The position numbers and the translations under genes are program-made. DNA of 64,000 nucleotides. Source: Okapia johnstoni (taxonomy: Eukaryota > Chordata > Mammalia > Artiodactyla > Giraffidae). The notes beneath the pieces were generated by a model, which was not told the DNA's origin, ran no database searches, and was given only the letters and a program-made list of their open reading frames with translations. Location of the stretch: contig CM044322.1 in assembly GCA_024291935.2 (NCBI GenBank), positions 25,791,405 through 25,855,404 of the forward strand, given 5' to 3'. The first letter of the stretch is position 1; every line of letters starts with the position of its first letter. Positions 12,145 to 22,273 of the stretch are shown piece by piece.

Positions 12145-12496
12145 GGGCTTCCCTGGTGGTTCAAACAGTAAAGAATCCACCTACAATGCGAGAGACCTGG
12201 GTTTGATCCCTGAGTTGTGAAGATTCCCTTGGAGGAGGGCATGGCAACCCACTCCAGTATTAACAGGACAAGGATGTCTGCTCTCATCAATTCTAGTCAA
12301 CATTGTATTGGAGGTTCTAGCCATCAGGCAGGAAGAGAACATAAAAGCCTTCCAAATTAAAAAGGTAAATGTATTTGCACATCTTGATCCAGTATTCTTG
12401 CCTGGAGAATCCCCATGGACAGAGGAACCTGATGGGCTACAGTCCATGGGATCTCATAGAGAAGGACACAACTGAGCGATTAAGCACACACAGCAG
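12145..12496 (+). mobile_element. Bov-tA SINE, sense, itself interrupted
   Basis: Head GGGCTTCCCTGGTGGTTC, body to AAGGACACAACTGAGCGATT. Flanked by TTGCTTTA at 12137-12144 and TTGCTTTA at 12497-12504. A 127-bp L1 piece sits in its middle at 12262-12388. Confidence 0.92.
12262..12388 (+). repeat. L1 ORF2 fragment inserted in Bov-tA
   Basis: Starts AACAGGACAAGGATGTCTGC and ends TTGCACATCTTGAT. Aligns by eye to 10812-10938 with about ten differences. Flanked by the SINE 8-mer CCAGTATT at 12254-12261 and 12389-12396, so the SINE sequence is complete apart from this insert. Confidence 0.9.
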
Positions 12497-13035
12497 TTGC
12501 TTTACAATGTTGTATTGGTTTCTGCCATACATCAACATGAATCAGCCGTAGGTATATATATGTTCTCTCCCTCTTGAACCTCCCTCCCAGCTCCTACCCC
12601 ACCCCACCCTTCTAGCTTGTCACAGAGCACTAAGCTGAGCTCCTTGTGTTATACTGCAACTTCCCATTAGTTATCAATTTTACATGTGATGATGTATGTA
12701 TGTGTTTTACATATGGTGGTGCTACTCTCTCAGTTCGTCCCACCCTTTCCTGCCCCTGCTGTGTCCACAAGTCTGTTCTCTATGTCTGAGTCTCTAAACC
12801 TGCCCTGCAAATTGGTTCATCAGTACGATTTTTCTAGATTCCATATATACGTGTTAATATATGATATTCGTTTTTCTCTTTCTGACTTATTTCTGTTGCT
12901 GACAGAGACTCTTAATGGGTAAAATTTCCTTTAGGGATGATGAAAAAATCCTGAAATCAGGTGATAGTGATGGTGGCACAACAGTGAATACACAACAAAC
13001 TACCGAATTTTATGCTTTTTAAAGGGTGAGTTTTC

Positions 13036-13162
13036 TAATCATCCTTGCCCTTTCATTTATTCTCTTATTTGCTTATTCAAACTCCATCTTCTTTGTTTCC
13101 CTCAGCTTTTTTGAGATAAAATTGACAAATAAAATTGCTAAAAGTAAAAAAAATGGGGGGGG
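13036..13162 (+). mobile_element. Short retroinsertion of unknown source
   Basis: Sequence foreign to the L1 3' UTR, flanked by a perfect 12-bp duplication GGGTGAGTTTTC (13024-13035, 13163-13174). It ends in an A-rich tail (AAAAGTAAAAAAAAT) followed by a G run, which suggests a retrotransposed fragment. Source not recognised. Confidence 0.7.
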
Positions 13163-13346
13163 GGGTGAGTTTTCCCATATGTAAATTGTAGCTCAATAAA
13201 ATTGTTACATTTTAAAATGTCCTTGCTGGGAGTCACTGCTGGGAGTGCCCCTTATGGGTCTGCTTTTAATTAGATGAAATCTGTGCTCATTCTTTCCATC
13301 CCCTTCAAGACATTCCTCTGCTAACAATGAGTCTCTGAACTAAAGA

Positions 13347-13490
13347 GTCTTGGTGTGTTCATTCATTCATTCATTTGCTGCATATTAACTGAGTGCCTAC
13401 CCTAGGTCATGCATGCTCTGTGCCAGACCCTGGGGATAGAGAACTAGAGAAGACAGACTAGGTCCCTGCCCGCAGCAAACTTACAGTCGC
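13347..13490 (-). mobile_element. L2 fragment, antisense 3' end
   Basis: GTTCATTCATTCATTCAT then CTGAGTGCCTACCCTAGG, CCAGACCCTGGGGATAGAGA and ACTAGGTCCCTGCCCGCAGC, all matching the antisense L2 terminus. Confidence 0.8.
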
Positions 13491-13838
13491 GCACGCTCAC
13501 TTGAAATTTATCTCTGGATCTCATCTTTTTAAACATTTTCTTACAGTGTGAGGGTGGGAGCAGGAGTAGAGAAACAATCTGTTTCTGTTATTGTTTTTAG
13601 TGCCTTTAGTTCAGGGACCTGGTGGATCTAATCCGTGGTGCTTATCACAATGTCACCTGTTTGGCAAAAGGTCAGTTTAAAATGTTTACCTTTCAGGTGT
13701 TTCCTACTTTATTTGGGGGCTTTCAAAGGGGAGAAAACCCCCATGTCAGTTGGGCCCTTGGTAGGTTTCAGGCACTGTGTGATGACCACAGCCACCCTGC
13801 AAGGTGAGTCACAGCAACAGCAAAGCTAAATGGCCATT
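13491..13838. other. Unassigned sequence
   Basis: No repeat or coding signal recognised. Confidence 0.5.
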
Positions 13839-14040
13839 GTTGGCAGAACATTTAATACAGGCCAGGGATTGCACAGGACTTTGACAAGCATCATCTCATT
13901 CCATCCTCCCAGTAACTTTACAGCCCCTGTTTTATAGACATCTTTCATAGACAACTGCCCAGTGACACAGTTAAAGGGTTGAGGAGCCAGAATTTTCACT
14001 TCAGTTTCACCTGGCTCCAAAACCCATGAGCATTCCCTTT
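13839..14040 (-). mobile_element. MIR-type SINE, antisense
   Basis: CATCATCTCATTCCATCCTC, ACTGCCCAGTGACACAG and GGAGCCAGAATTTTCAC follow the antisense MIR order (3' part, core, 5' part), heavily diverged. Confidence 0.65.
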
Positions 14041-14134
14041 TCCTGCATTGCCATCTGTGTTCTGCCTTCAGAATACCTAAAACCCTTACTGATGCAAAGG
14101 AATAAGACACCAATGCAGGGTATGGGCCCTGGGG

Positions 14135-14325
14135 CAGATGTTGTTTCAGATTTATGCACCTGCCAGCTATGTCTCTTTGCCTCCATTCTCTCCTTTAAGA
14201 AATGGGTCAATAGCAGTCTCAATCTCAGAGGGTTATTATCAGGATAAGTGAACTGATGTGTGTAAAGTGCTTAGAGCAGGGTTTGGCTATAAACATCATC
14301 AATAAATATCAATTATATTCCCTCA
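14135..14325 (+). mobile_element. MIR SINE, sense
   Basis: CACCTGCCAGCTATGTCTCT, AGGGTTATTATCAGGATAAG, TGTAAAGTGCTTAGAGCAGG and CATCAATAAATATCAATTAT fit sense MIR to its 3' end. Confidence 0.8.
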
Positions 14326-14819
14326 TCAAATGCCATGGGCCTAATAACAATTATAATGGATCTGATCAACTTACCTGATGCCTGACACCGGGTGAACATG
14401 TTCCAGCCCACATATCCAACCTACCTAACCTCTATGAAAGCAGAGAAGAGTTATTCTTCCTATGTTCCAGATGAGAAACCCAAGGGTAAGATCACAAAGC
14501 CTAAGATGCGAAACAGATTTGGCAAATTGATGTCATTAGCCTCCCTGTTGGGCAAGAACCCATCACATTCCTCACATCACATCTTCCTTCTCAAGATAGC
14601 TTCTCACCTTTAAGGTCTGATCACATGATGGCATTTGAACAATACCAGGGGATAGTAGTAAGCTGAAACCTGGGCCATAACAAGAATGAGATATGTGGGG
14701 AACCTAGGACACAATACTTAAGGAGTTGTTCACTACCAGGGTCATCATGCAAGGGCAAGGGTGGCAAGTGAGACTGACCACCTCCTTAAATTCTGTGCCC
14801 TAAATATATCTGGAGAAAA
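14326..14819. other. Unassigned sequence
   Basis: Nothing recognisable; a 73-codon frame at 14392-14613 has no known domain. Confidence 0.5.
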
Positions 14820-15952
14820 ACATGGTCTGAAAGGATATATGTACCCCAGTGTTCATTGCAGTGCTGTTTACAATAGCAAAGACATAGAAGCAACCTAAAT
14901 GGCCATCAACAAAGGAATGGATATTGAAAATGTGATTCATATGTACAATGCAATATTACTCAGCCATTAAAAAGAATGAAGTAATGCCCTTTGCAGCAAC
15001 ATGGACGAAACTAGAGATTGTCATTCTGAGTGAATGAAGTAAGGCAGAGAAAGAGAAATATCATATGATATCCCTCATATGCAGAATCTTCCATCACCAG
15101 TCACATCCACAACTGGGCATTGTCAAAGCTATGGTTTTTCCTGTAGTCATGTATAGATGTAAGAATTGGACCATAGAGAAAGCTGAGTGCTGAAGAATTG
15201 ATGCTTTTGAACTGTGGTGTTGGAGAAGACTCTTGAGAGTCCGTTGGACAGCAATATCAAACCAATCAATCCTAAAGGAAATCAGTCCTGAATATTCATT
15301 GGAAGGACTGATGCGGAAGCTGAAACTCCAGTACTTTGGCCACCTGATGCAAAGAACTGACTCATTGGAAAAGACCCTGATGCTGGGAAAGATTGAAGGC
15401 AGGAGGAGAAGGGGACAACAGAGGATGAGATGGTTGGATGGCATCACCAACTTGATGGACGTGAGTTTGAACAAGCTCCAAGAGTTGGTGATGGACAGGG
15501 AAGCCTGGCATGCTGCGGTCCATGGAGTTACAAAGAGTTGGACACCATGGGGTTGCAAAGAGTCGCACACGACTGAACAACTGAACTGAATTGAACTGAT
15601 ATGCAGAATCTGAAAAGAAATGAGATAAATGAACTTATTTACAGAACAGAAACAGACTCATAGACTTGACGAATGAACATATGGTTTCTGGGGGGAAGGA
15701 TGCAGGAAGGGATAGTTAGGGAGTTTGAGATCAACATGTACACACTGCTATAATTTAAATGGATAACCAAGAAGGACCTACTGTATAGCACAGAGAACTC
15801 TGCTCAATGATAAGTGGCAGCCTGGATGGAAGGGGAGTTTGAGGGAGAGTGGATACATGTATATGTATGACTGAGTCCCTTTGCTGTCCACCTGAAACTA
15901 TCACAGCATTGTTAATTGGCTATACTCCAATATAAAATAAAAAGTTTTTAAA
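14820..15952 (+). mobile_element. L1 3' end, sense, ruminant/artiodactyl type, split by BovB
   Basis: GGATATATGTACCCCAGTGT, AGCAACCTAAATGGCCATCA and CAATATTACTCAGCCATTAA on the left. CTACTGTATAGCACAGAGAA and TATACTCCAATATAAAATAA on the right end in an A-rich tail. The interruption is BovB at 15090-15598. Confidence 0.92.
15090..15598 (+). mobile_element. BovB / ART2A-type insertion, sense
   Basis: Starts TCCATCACCAGTCACATCC (an internal BovB segment), joins at about 15120 to the BovB C-terminal coding and 3' end, and closes with GAACTGAATTGAACTG. The 13-bp duplication ATATGCAGAATCT is at 15077-15089 and 15599-15611. An open frame of 118 codons (15233-15589) is the C-terminus of the BovB polyprotein after the reverse-transcriptase domain. 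There is no catalytic motif in this piece. Confidence 0.93.
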
Positions 15953-17340
15953 AATCCTAATGCCATCTCACCCTAATCCCAGGCCTGATCATATCCCTTC
16001 TCAAGATGCCTACAGCTCTTAACACACTGAGAACAAAGTATCATGGTTTGTATTTGCAGTTGCCAAAATTACAGTGTCTCTAAACTACAAAATGGAAAGA
16101 GACTTGGGGGTAATAGGGAAGCAAGAGTCGACACTGAGTCCAGTTTAATTCAGCAGCTGGCACTGACCAAACTCACCATTGATTTAAAGTTGGCAGTGAG
16201 AAGAGTTTTAAGAAAGCCAGTGGCCTTGAGCTAAAATGCTACAGGATGTTAGAGTAGACAGGGGAATTCATGGAAAGAAGTGAAACTAGCTTAATGAGGA
16301 TTAATGCCAAGCATCCTGCTTGTGCAGAAAGAAGTCATCAAGTAAGAAATTCCAACAAGTGAGTTCTAAGTTGGAAAACTGAATTCTAGAAAGGAAGTCA
16401 GGAGAAGGTGCAACATGGAGTGGAAGCAGCTGATGTGATGGGATCTGCTACCCAAGGAGAGAGAAGAGCATCTCAGAGGAAGAGCTATTTGTAGGAAGAG
16501 AAGCTACTCATGGGCGATGGACATCAAGAGGGAAAATGCTTTGGAAACAACCCATCTTCCTGTGGAAGCTTTGAATTCATGCATCACTCTGTAATTGTGT
16601 GAGGCATCTTCTCAAAAGTCCCAGGGTTCTTTCCAGTTGATCAACAATTTTGCCCCCAGTAAAGAGCTGTAAATTGAGTTTCTTCTTTCTCCCTCATGAC
16701 CAAGCTCATGGCTCAGGTGATATCAGCAGAGCAGGGGTTTTATATTCTTCTTGAATCAACTGGAACTCTTTTGGTTGCAGGTAGTAGAATGTGACATGAG
16801 ATAGTTCACCAGAAAGGAGATCTGATTACAAGGTTACAGAGCATCCCTTAGATTCTAAAGACAGTAACAAGCTTAACCTCAGGCGGGAAACATCAGCAAA
16901 AACTGCAGCTGAGTGAGGAACTCAGGAAGCCTCTCCTTCATCTTTTTTCTGCTTTTCACTCTATAAAAGGGCTTCTCTGCTGCCCTGGTAGAAAATAACT
17001 ACTTTGAATATGTCCCTACTTGATGTCTCCCCCGTTTCCAAGAATAGCCACAGGGGTGGGATTCTTTTCATCCTGTTTCCAAATTTCCAGAGAAGAGGCT
17101 TAAGAGTCAGCTTAGATCAGAGGCCATTCTGATCCGATCAACCAAGGTCAGGAGGTGAGGTCTGAATATGGCTCCTCCCCTTGTGACCAAGTAGATGGAA
17201 GGAGGTAGAGGGGCAGATCCAAGAAGACATGTTCTGTGCAGACAAGCCGAGCGATGTCCACTGTACCTGCTCCTACTGTGACATGTGCCTTCATCCACAA
17301 TTGGATGGCAATATTGACTAAAGCAAAGAAAACATAAAAC
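15953..17340. other. Unassigned sequence
   Basis: About 1.4 kb of unique-looking DNA with no coding or repeat signal recognised. Confidence 0.5.
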
Positions 17341-17344
17341 CACA

Positions 17345-17655
17345 AGCTCAAAAGTTAATGAGGGTTGAAGACACTGTGCTAAGTCCAGTCAGCAAGACAC
17401 AAAAAACAAGTATTATATGATTCCAACTAGGGTTGTCAAATTCATAGAATGCAGGCAAGCAGTGACCAAGAACTGGTGAGGGTGGGGGCTGCTGTTTAAC
17501 CTTTACAAAGTTTCTGTTTGGGATGATGAAATGTTCTGGAGAGGGATGGTTGTGAGGGTTGCACAACATGAATGTACTCAATGCCACTGAACTCTACCCT
17601 TAAAAATGGTTAAGATGGTAAATTTTATGTGATGTGTATTTCATCACAATAAACA
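17345..17655 (+). mobile_element. Ancient L1 3' UTR, sense
   Basis: CTGTGCTAAGTCCAGTCAGC, AATGTACTCAATGCCACTGA and GGTTAAGATGGTAAATTTTA with a terminal CACAATAAACAGAATAGG are the typical 3' UTR of old mammalian L1. Confidence 0.85.
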
Positions 17656-17794
17656 GAATAGGATAGAATAAGAAGTTAATTCAGGATCCAATGCAGGGAA
17701 AGCAGCCAAGATGATCCAGCTTGTCCTTTTGTGCATCCATGGCACTTCGTGGGTTACTCCCTTGGCTTGAGCTGCACTTTTTTTCCTTACTTGA

Positions 17795-18300
17795 GGAATT
17801 CTTAGTTGTTCTTTAAGACTGAGCTGATATAAGCTGCCTCGCTTAAGCCTTGGGTACACTCCCCCAGGCAGACTTAATCACGTCTTTTCTATGTTTCTAT
17901 GGCAGCATATATGGCGTGTGAAGCTACTACTGTATATCATGTGCCATAAGCATTTTCTATACACTTGTCTCTCCCACTGGCCTACAAACTTCAGAGCAGA
18001 GAACCATAGAGTATTACTGTTGATACAGCAGACCCTTGAGCCCCCACTCCCAGCCTGCCACTCTCCATTGTGTGACCTCCAGCAAATTACCTTCTAGGCT
18101 TTAGATTCTTTCTTCAAATGTAAAAATGGGACTCAGTATCATGTGTACCTCTATGGGTTAAATGAAGAAGCCCATGCAAGCATTGCATACCTACCTTAAA
18201 TGCTCAATAAATTTTAGCCCTCATCGTGATCACTCACTATCAAGCACAGCATCAGGGACATGCGGCAACTCAGTCTTTGTTGAATGGATGAACAAAATAA
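17795..18300 (+). mobile_element. L2 3' end, sense, split by MIR
   Basis: TTCTTTAAGACTGAGCTGA, CTTGTCTCTCCCACTGGCC on the left. After the MIR come AAGCACAGCATCAGGGACAT and GTCTTTGTTGAATGGATGAA. Confidence 0.7.
18030..18235 (+). mobile_element. MIR SINE, sense
   Basis: TGTGTGACCTCCAGCAAATT, CTTCAAATGTAAAAATGGGA, GGGTTAAATGAAGAAGC and AATGCTCAATAAATTTTA lie in MIR order. Sits within an L2 3' end. Confidence 0.8.
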
Positions 18301-18447
18301 GGGAAAAAACTGTGTACATGTACATATAAATTGTCAGTCATGACAAAACAAACAAGATTAAGTAGAATAATATATGTTGGCTGCCTGAAAGACTTGAGAG
18401 TGGCCTCAGCTTTGCAAAAGAGACTGTGAATATACTGTTTTAAAAGG

Positions 18448-18671
18448 TGTACATGCATGCTCAGTCACTCAGTCACATCCAGCTCTTTGTGACCCCATGG
18501 ACTGTAGTCCGCCAGGCTCCTCTGTCCATGGAACTTTCCAGGCAAGAATACTGGAGTGGGTTGCCATTCCCTTCTCCAGGGTATCTTTCTGACCCAGAGA
18601 TCAAGCCCATGTCTCTTATGTCTCCTGCATTGGCAGGCAGATTCTTTACAACTAGTGCTACCTGGGAAACC
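18448..18671 (-). mobile_element. Bov-tA SINE, antisense
   Basis: Complete antisense element. Target duplication CTGTTTTAAAAGG at 18435-18447 and CTGTTTTCAAAGG at 18672-18684, one mismatch. Confidence 0.95.
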
Positions 18672-18684
18672 CTGTTTTCAAAGG

Positions 18685-19683
18685 CAATTCAGGAAATATT
18701 AGGCCGAACCCTGATAAGGACATCAGAGAATGTTAACTAGTCATTTCCCCTTGTGATGCATCTGCATAAATGAGATGCCCAGAATGGCCCTATATGAACA
18801 CAGATTTTCATTCCACTTAGTTGCTATATCCTTTGGCTACAGAAAACAGATTGGCACTTAAATACGTACATTGCATTAGATTTCCCTAGGGAGACAGATT
18901 GCTAGAGTTCCTGTTGCTTTGAAGAGCGAGAGCTTAATTGTCCACAGGATCCATCATCTTCAGAACTGGACCCCTTGCTTTCTAGACCACACTGATATTT
19001 GAGATCCCTCCTTGAATCCCTTTTATTTTCATTGTGGATCACTCTGACTTTTGAGCCTATACTGATGCTAAAGAAAATGCTCATTTTAGTAAACTGGGGG
19101 CTTTGTTTCCTATCACTAATGTCCATCTTGGTGAAATGACTTATAACAGCTGCTCCAAGAAGTAAAATCTGATAGAAACAGAACTGGCATAGATATAAAC
19201 ATAAACATTAGTTTCTATGGAAACAAAAGTCACAGAGCAATGGCTGCAAGACCTAAGAGCCCGTATTCCAGGAATCAAATGCTAAATATATAGTGAGTGC
19301 ATCAACCAGGGATCACACCAATAACACCAAATTCTTTTTGAGAGGAAAACAGAACGTATGTAAGATTTTGGCTAAAATGGACACCCCCTAGCAGAATCAA
19401 TATGAAGGAAGGCAGTCTTTTGAATCCCAAATTGAAACTATATTTCTTTTCTTAATTGAAGGCCTCAGGGCAATGAATGATGCGTTGATGGAATTCAGTC
19501 CACAATTACACCCATGGGCACTTCACTCTGGTGTCCAATTAAAGTGCTGAAAGCCTAATGAAGGTTTGAAGTCCCACACTCAAAGCAAAATCTTCCAAAG
19601 ACCCTCGTCAAATGGACCCAATTCCTTTGGCCCCAGTACTATGCATCCCACCATGCTACCTGCCTTCCCTTTCTCCCCCTATT
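18685..19683. other. Unassigned sequence
   Basis: One kilobase with no recognised repeat or coding region. Confidence 0.5.
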
Positions 19684-19908
19684 GTTGTGTGTGTGCATGT
19701 TCAGTCACTAAGTTGTGTCTGATTCTTTGTGACCATGGGCTGCAGCCCACCATGGACAAGCTCCTCTGTCCATGGGATTTCCCAGGCAAGAATACTGGAG
19801 TGGATTGCCATTTCCCTTCTCCAGGGGATCTTCCTGACCCAGGGATTGAGCCTGTGTCTCCTGTATTGGCAGGTGGATTCTTTGCCACCGAACCACCAGG
19901 GAAACCCC
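19684..19908 (-). mobile_element. Bov-tA SINE, antisense
   Basis: TG-rich tail remnant at left, then the Bov-A body and head (CCGAACCACCAGGGAAACCC). A 260-codon plus-strand frame (19566-20348) runs through this SINE and the adjacent BovB and is not a gene. Confidence 0.93.
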
Positions 19909-19928
19909 TCATTGTTGCAGGAGTCTCT

Positions 19929-20191
19929 TGTTCAGCCACTAAATTGTGTCTGACTCTTTGCAACCCTGTGGACTGCAGCATGCAGGCTTCCCTGTCCTTC
20001 ATTATCTCCTGGAGTTTGCTCGAACTCATATCCATTGAGTTGGTTATGCTATCTAACCATCTCATCCTCTGCTGCCGTCTTCTCTTTTTGCTTTCAGTCT
20101 TTCCCAGCATCAGGATCTTTTCCAATCAGTCAGTTCTTTGCATCAGGTGGGCAAAATATTGGAGCTTCAGCTTCAGCATCAGTCCTTCCAA
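19929..20191 (-). mobile_element. BovB LINE 3' end, antisense
   Basis: 263-bp 3' fragment starting at the tail and stopping at CATCAGTCCTTCCAA. Perfect 13-bp target duplication TGCAGGAGTCTCT at 19916-19928 and 20192-20204. Confidence 0.95.
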
Positions 20192-20404
20192 TGCAGGAGT
20201 CTCTAAAGCATCATTATTCCTGAGGCTGAAGGATTTTGAATTCAGTGGCATTGGAAATATTACTCCAAGAGAGCTCAATGCTATTCATGCAAACCCATCA
20301 GATTGTACCAGGAAGGACAAAGTCATGGTTCCACGTTGGACAGGCTGAATCTCAAGTGACCCTGAGACAACCAATGAGAGTCAGTCCATCTGTTCTAGAT
20401 ACTA

Positions 20405-20870
20405 TTTCTAAATATCAAGTGATCCTCAAACTTAGTGGCTTAAAAGGATCTTTTTAATTAGGCTCTCAGGTTCTATCAATCAGGGATCCAGGCAAGGCAG
20501 AGACCAGCTGTCTCTACTTCATGATGTCCCAGGTGGGAAGACACAACATCTAGAGGTGACTCATGGTTGGGTGATCAATGACAGGGGTTTGAAGACATCT
20601 AGGGGTGCCACATGTCTGGTGACTAATGCTAGCTGTCTATGACTGGGACCTCCACTGGGGCTGTCAGCTGAATCATCTACCTGTGATCTCTCCAAGTGGC
20701 TTGGGCTTCCTCACAGCATGGTGGCCTCAGAGTAAGCAAGTTTATGTGACAATCAGGATTCCAAAAGCCCACGCAAGTGAGGCATTTTGTGAAGCAGCCT
20801 TGGAAGTCACATAGCATCAGTGTCAGTTCCACTGCATACCTTTGGTTACAAGTCAGTTACTAAACTTGAT
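20405..20870. repeat. Old interspersed repeat, family unresolved
   Basis: AACTTAGTGGCTTAAAAGGA, ATCAATCAGGGATCCAGGCA, GCTTCCTCACAGCATGGTGG and TGGAAGTCACATAGCATCAG are familiar from an ancient mammalian dispersed repeat. I cannot name it securely. Ends approximate. Confidence 0.5.
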
Positions 20871-21036
20871 CCCTGATTCAAGGATGGAGAAATAGTTCAG
20901 ACTTCTCAGTGAAAGGGTGAGAATTTCTGGGCCAAAGTTAAAAATATAATAATAAACTACAGATGTACTTTAAGACCTTAATGAAATGATTTCAAACTTC
21001 AAGAGAAAATTTCCTAAAAGATGGATAATAACTTTT

Positions 21037-21168
21037 GATGGCATCACAAATTCAATGGACGTGAGTTTGAGCAAACTCCAGGAGACAGTGAATGACACTG
21101 AAGCCTGGCATGCTGCAGCTAATGGGATCACAAAGGGTTGGACACAACTTAGTGACTGAACAATGAAC
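21037..21168 (+). mobile_element. BovB LINE extreme 3' end, sense
   Basis: GATGGCATCACAAATTCAAT through ACACAACTTAGTGACTGAAC. Flanks share AATAACTTTTGA (21027-21038) and AATAAATTTTTGA (21169-21181), an imperfect target duplication. Confidence 0.88.
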
Positions 21169-21181
21169 AATAAATTTTTGA

Positions 21182-21794
21182 CTACAGTATAGCAATAACC
21201 TAGTGAATGGCCTGGTTTCAATGGAAGTTCTCTCCACTAACCAACGAATCCATATGATGTGATTGGTTATCATGAGAAGAGAGTTTAAAGGACCTAGGTG
21301 TCCAGCTATGTATCATCCAACACCTAACATGGAGCCCTTGAAGCTGAGTAGAAGAGTAATTATATTTGCTCTTTGGAACTCTGCTATTCTCCTTTCATAG
21401 TTTGAGAAAATCTCGTCCATAATAGTTACCATGGCAACGGCAACATCTGTAGCAGATCTAGCCTGGAGGATATTTAAGGAGCAGCACCTGATCAGACAGG
21501 AATGGGTACCAACCTGGATGCAAGCAGGAGACTAGAAAGGGTCTTTCTGGGGTTGACCCCTGCCTATTCTATCCTCTAAGAAAGCAGACAACACAGAGAT
21601 GTACAAACAGAGCTAAGGGCTCACTGGGACCCAGTGGAAATGGTGCAAGGATATAGTAGATAGCAGGGCAGTGAGAAAGGAGAGGTATACAGTGTTAGCA
21701 GGGGATTCTATAGTACATGGAGGATTTTAACAGCCTCTGAAGCATAATGTTCTACCACGGTATTTGAGAGAGCCCTTTGTGATGGGCAGATTCA
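21182..21794. other. Unassigned sequence with an X-box
   Basis: Repeat-free; the notable item is the RFX-type palindrome at 21425-21438. No exon-like frame. Confidence 0.5.
21425..21438. promoter_or_regulatory. Candidate RFX X-box
   Basis: GTTACCATGGCAAC fits the full RFX palindrome GTTRCCATGGYAAC at every position. RFX factors bind such X-boxes in ciliary and other promoters. No adjacent gene or promoter is visible, so use in vivo is unproven. Confidence 0.45.
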
Positions 21795-22025
21795 ACATCT
21801 ACTTCTTGAGGGCCTACTGTGTATCAGGCCTCCTACTGGTGCCTTACACATATCCTTGCATTTTTCATTGTATTCCCACAAACAACATCTAGATATCCCT
21901 TGTAATATAAATAAGGAAACTGAGTCTCAAAGATGAAGTTGACTTAACCAAAGTCAAAGCTGAGATTCAACCCCAGATCTTTCCACCACCCAAACTGACA
22001 GTCTTTCCACCAACCAATGCAGCTT
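21795..22025 (-). mobile_element. MIR-type SINE, antisense
   Basis: GGCCTACTGTGTATCAGGCC, AAGGAAACTGAGTCTCAAAG, CAAAGTCAAAGCTGAGATTC and TTCAACCCCAGATCTTTCCA are in antisense MIR order. Confidence 0.75.
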
Positions 22026-22122
22026 CTCCATGGTGGATGTGAGTGTGATTCAGTTTACCAAATGGATAAACAGCTGTGGGCTTTACACATTCTAGACTTC
22101 CTTAGAAAGGGCTCCATCTGAG

Positions 22123-22273
22123 CTTGGCTCAGTGCTCTGTGATGACCTAGAGGGGTGAGAGGAGGCTCAAGAGGGAGGGAATATATGTATACATATAGTT
22201 GATTCACTTTGTTGTACAGCAGAAACTAACACATTATAAAGCAATTATACTCCACTAAAAAAAAAATTAGAAA
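22123..22273 (+). mobile_element. Ruminant L1, 3' end only, sense
   Basis: 151-bp terminal fragment (CTCAGTGCTCTGTGATGACC to TATACTCCACT plus A-tail). Nearly perfect 19-bp duplication AGAAAGGGCTCCATCTGAG (22104-22122) and its one-mismatch copy (22274-22292). Confidence 0.95.

Larger units (their letters stand above)
12111..12903 (-). mobile_element. Ruminant L1 3' UTR insertion, antisense, inside ancient L1
   Basis: The poly-T left edge and antisense bovine L1 3' UTR (TTGCTTTACAATGTTGTATT, CATACATCAACATGAATCAG, TTTTTCTAGATTCCATATAT) are clear. A perfect 13-bp target duplication AGAGACTCTTAAT lies at 12098-12110 and 12904-12916. It was later split by a Bov-tA. Confidence 0.93.
9625..13215 (+). 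mobile_element. Ancient sense L1, ORF2 to 3' end, multiply interrupted
   Basis: Decayed L1 ORF2 reads in order: AAATTGACAAGTCTTTAGC (9792), AATGGTGAATTCTAATAC (10132), GACAAGGATGTCTGCTCTCA (10817), AATAAATGAGTTCAGTACG (11563), ending with the 3' UTR and TCAATAAAATTGTTAC (13193). Surviving pieces are about 9625-10482, 10667-10943, 11540-12110, 12904-13035 and 13163-13215. All frames are broken. It hosts every insertion listed inside it, so it is the oldest layer of this nest. Confidence 0.88.

Noticed and set aside
15094..15570. 158-codon minus-strand frame
   Set aside because: Antisense shadow of the sense BovB C-terminal frame at 15233-15589.
19566..20348. 260-codon plus-strand open frame, the longest in the window
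   Set aside because: It runs through antisense Bov-tA and BovB sequence; the protein is repeat read-through with no domain.
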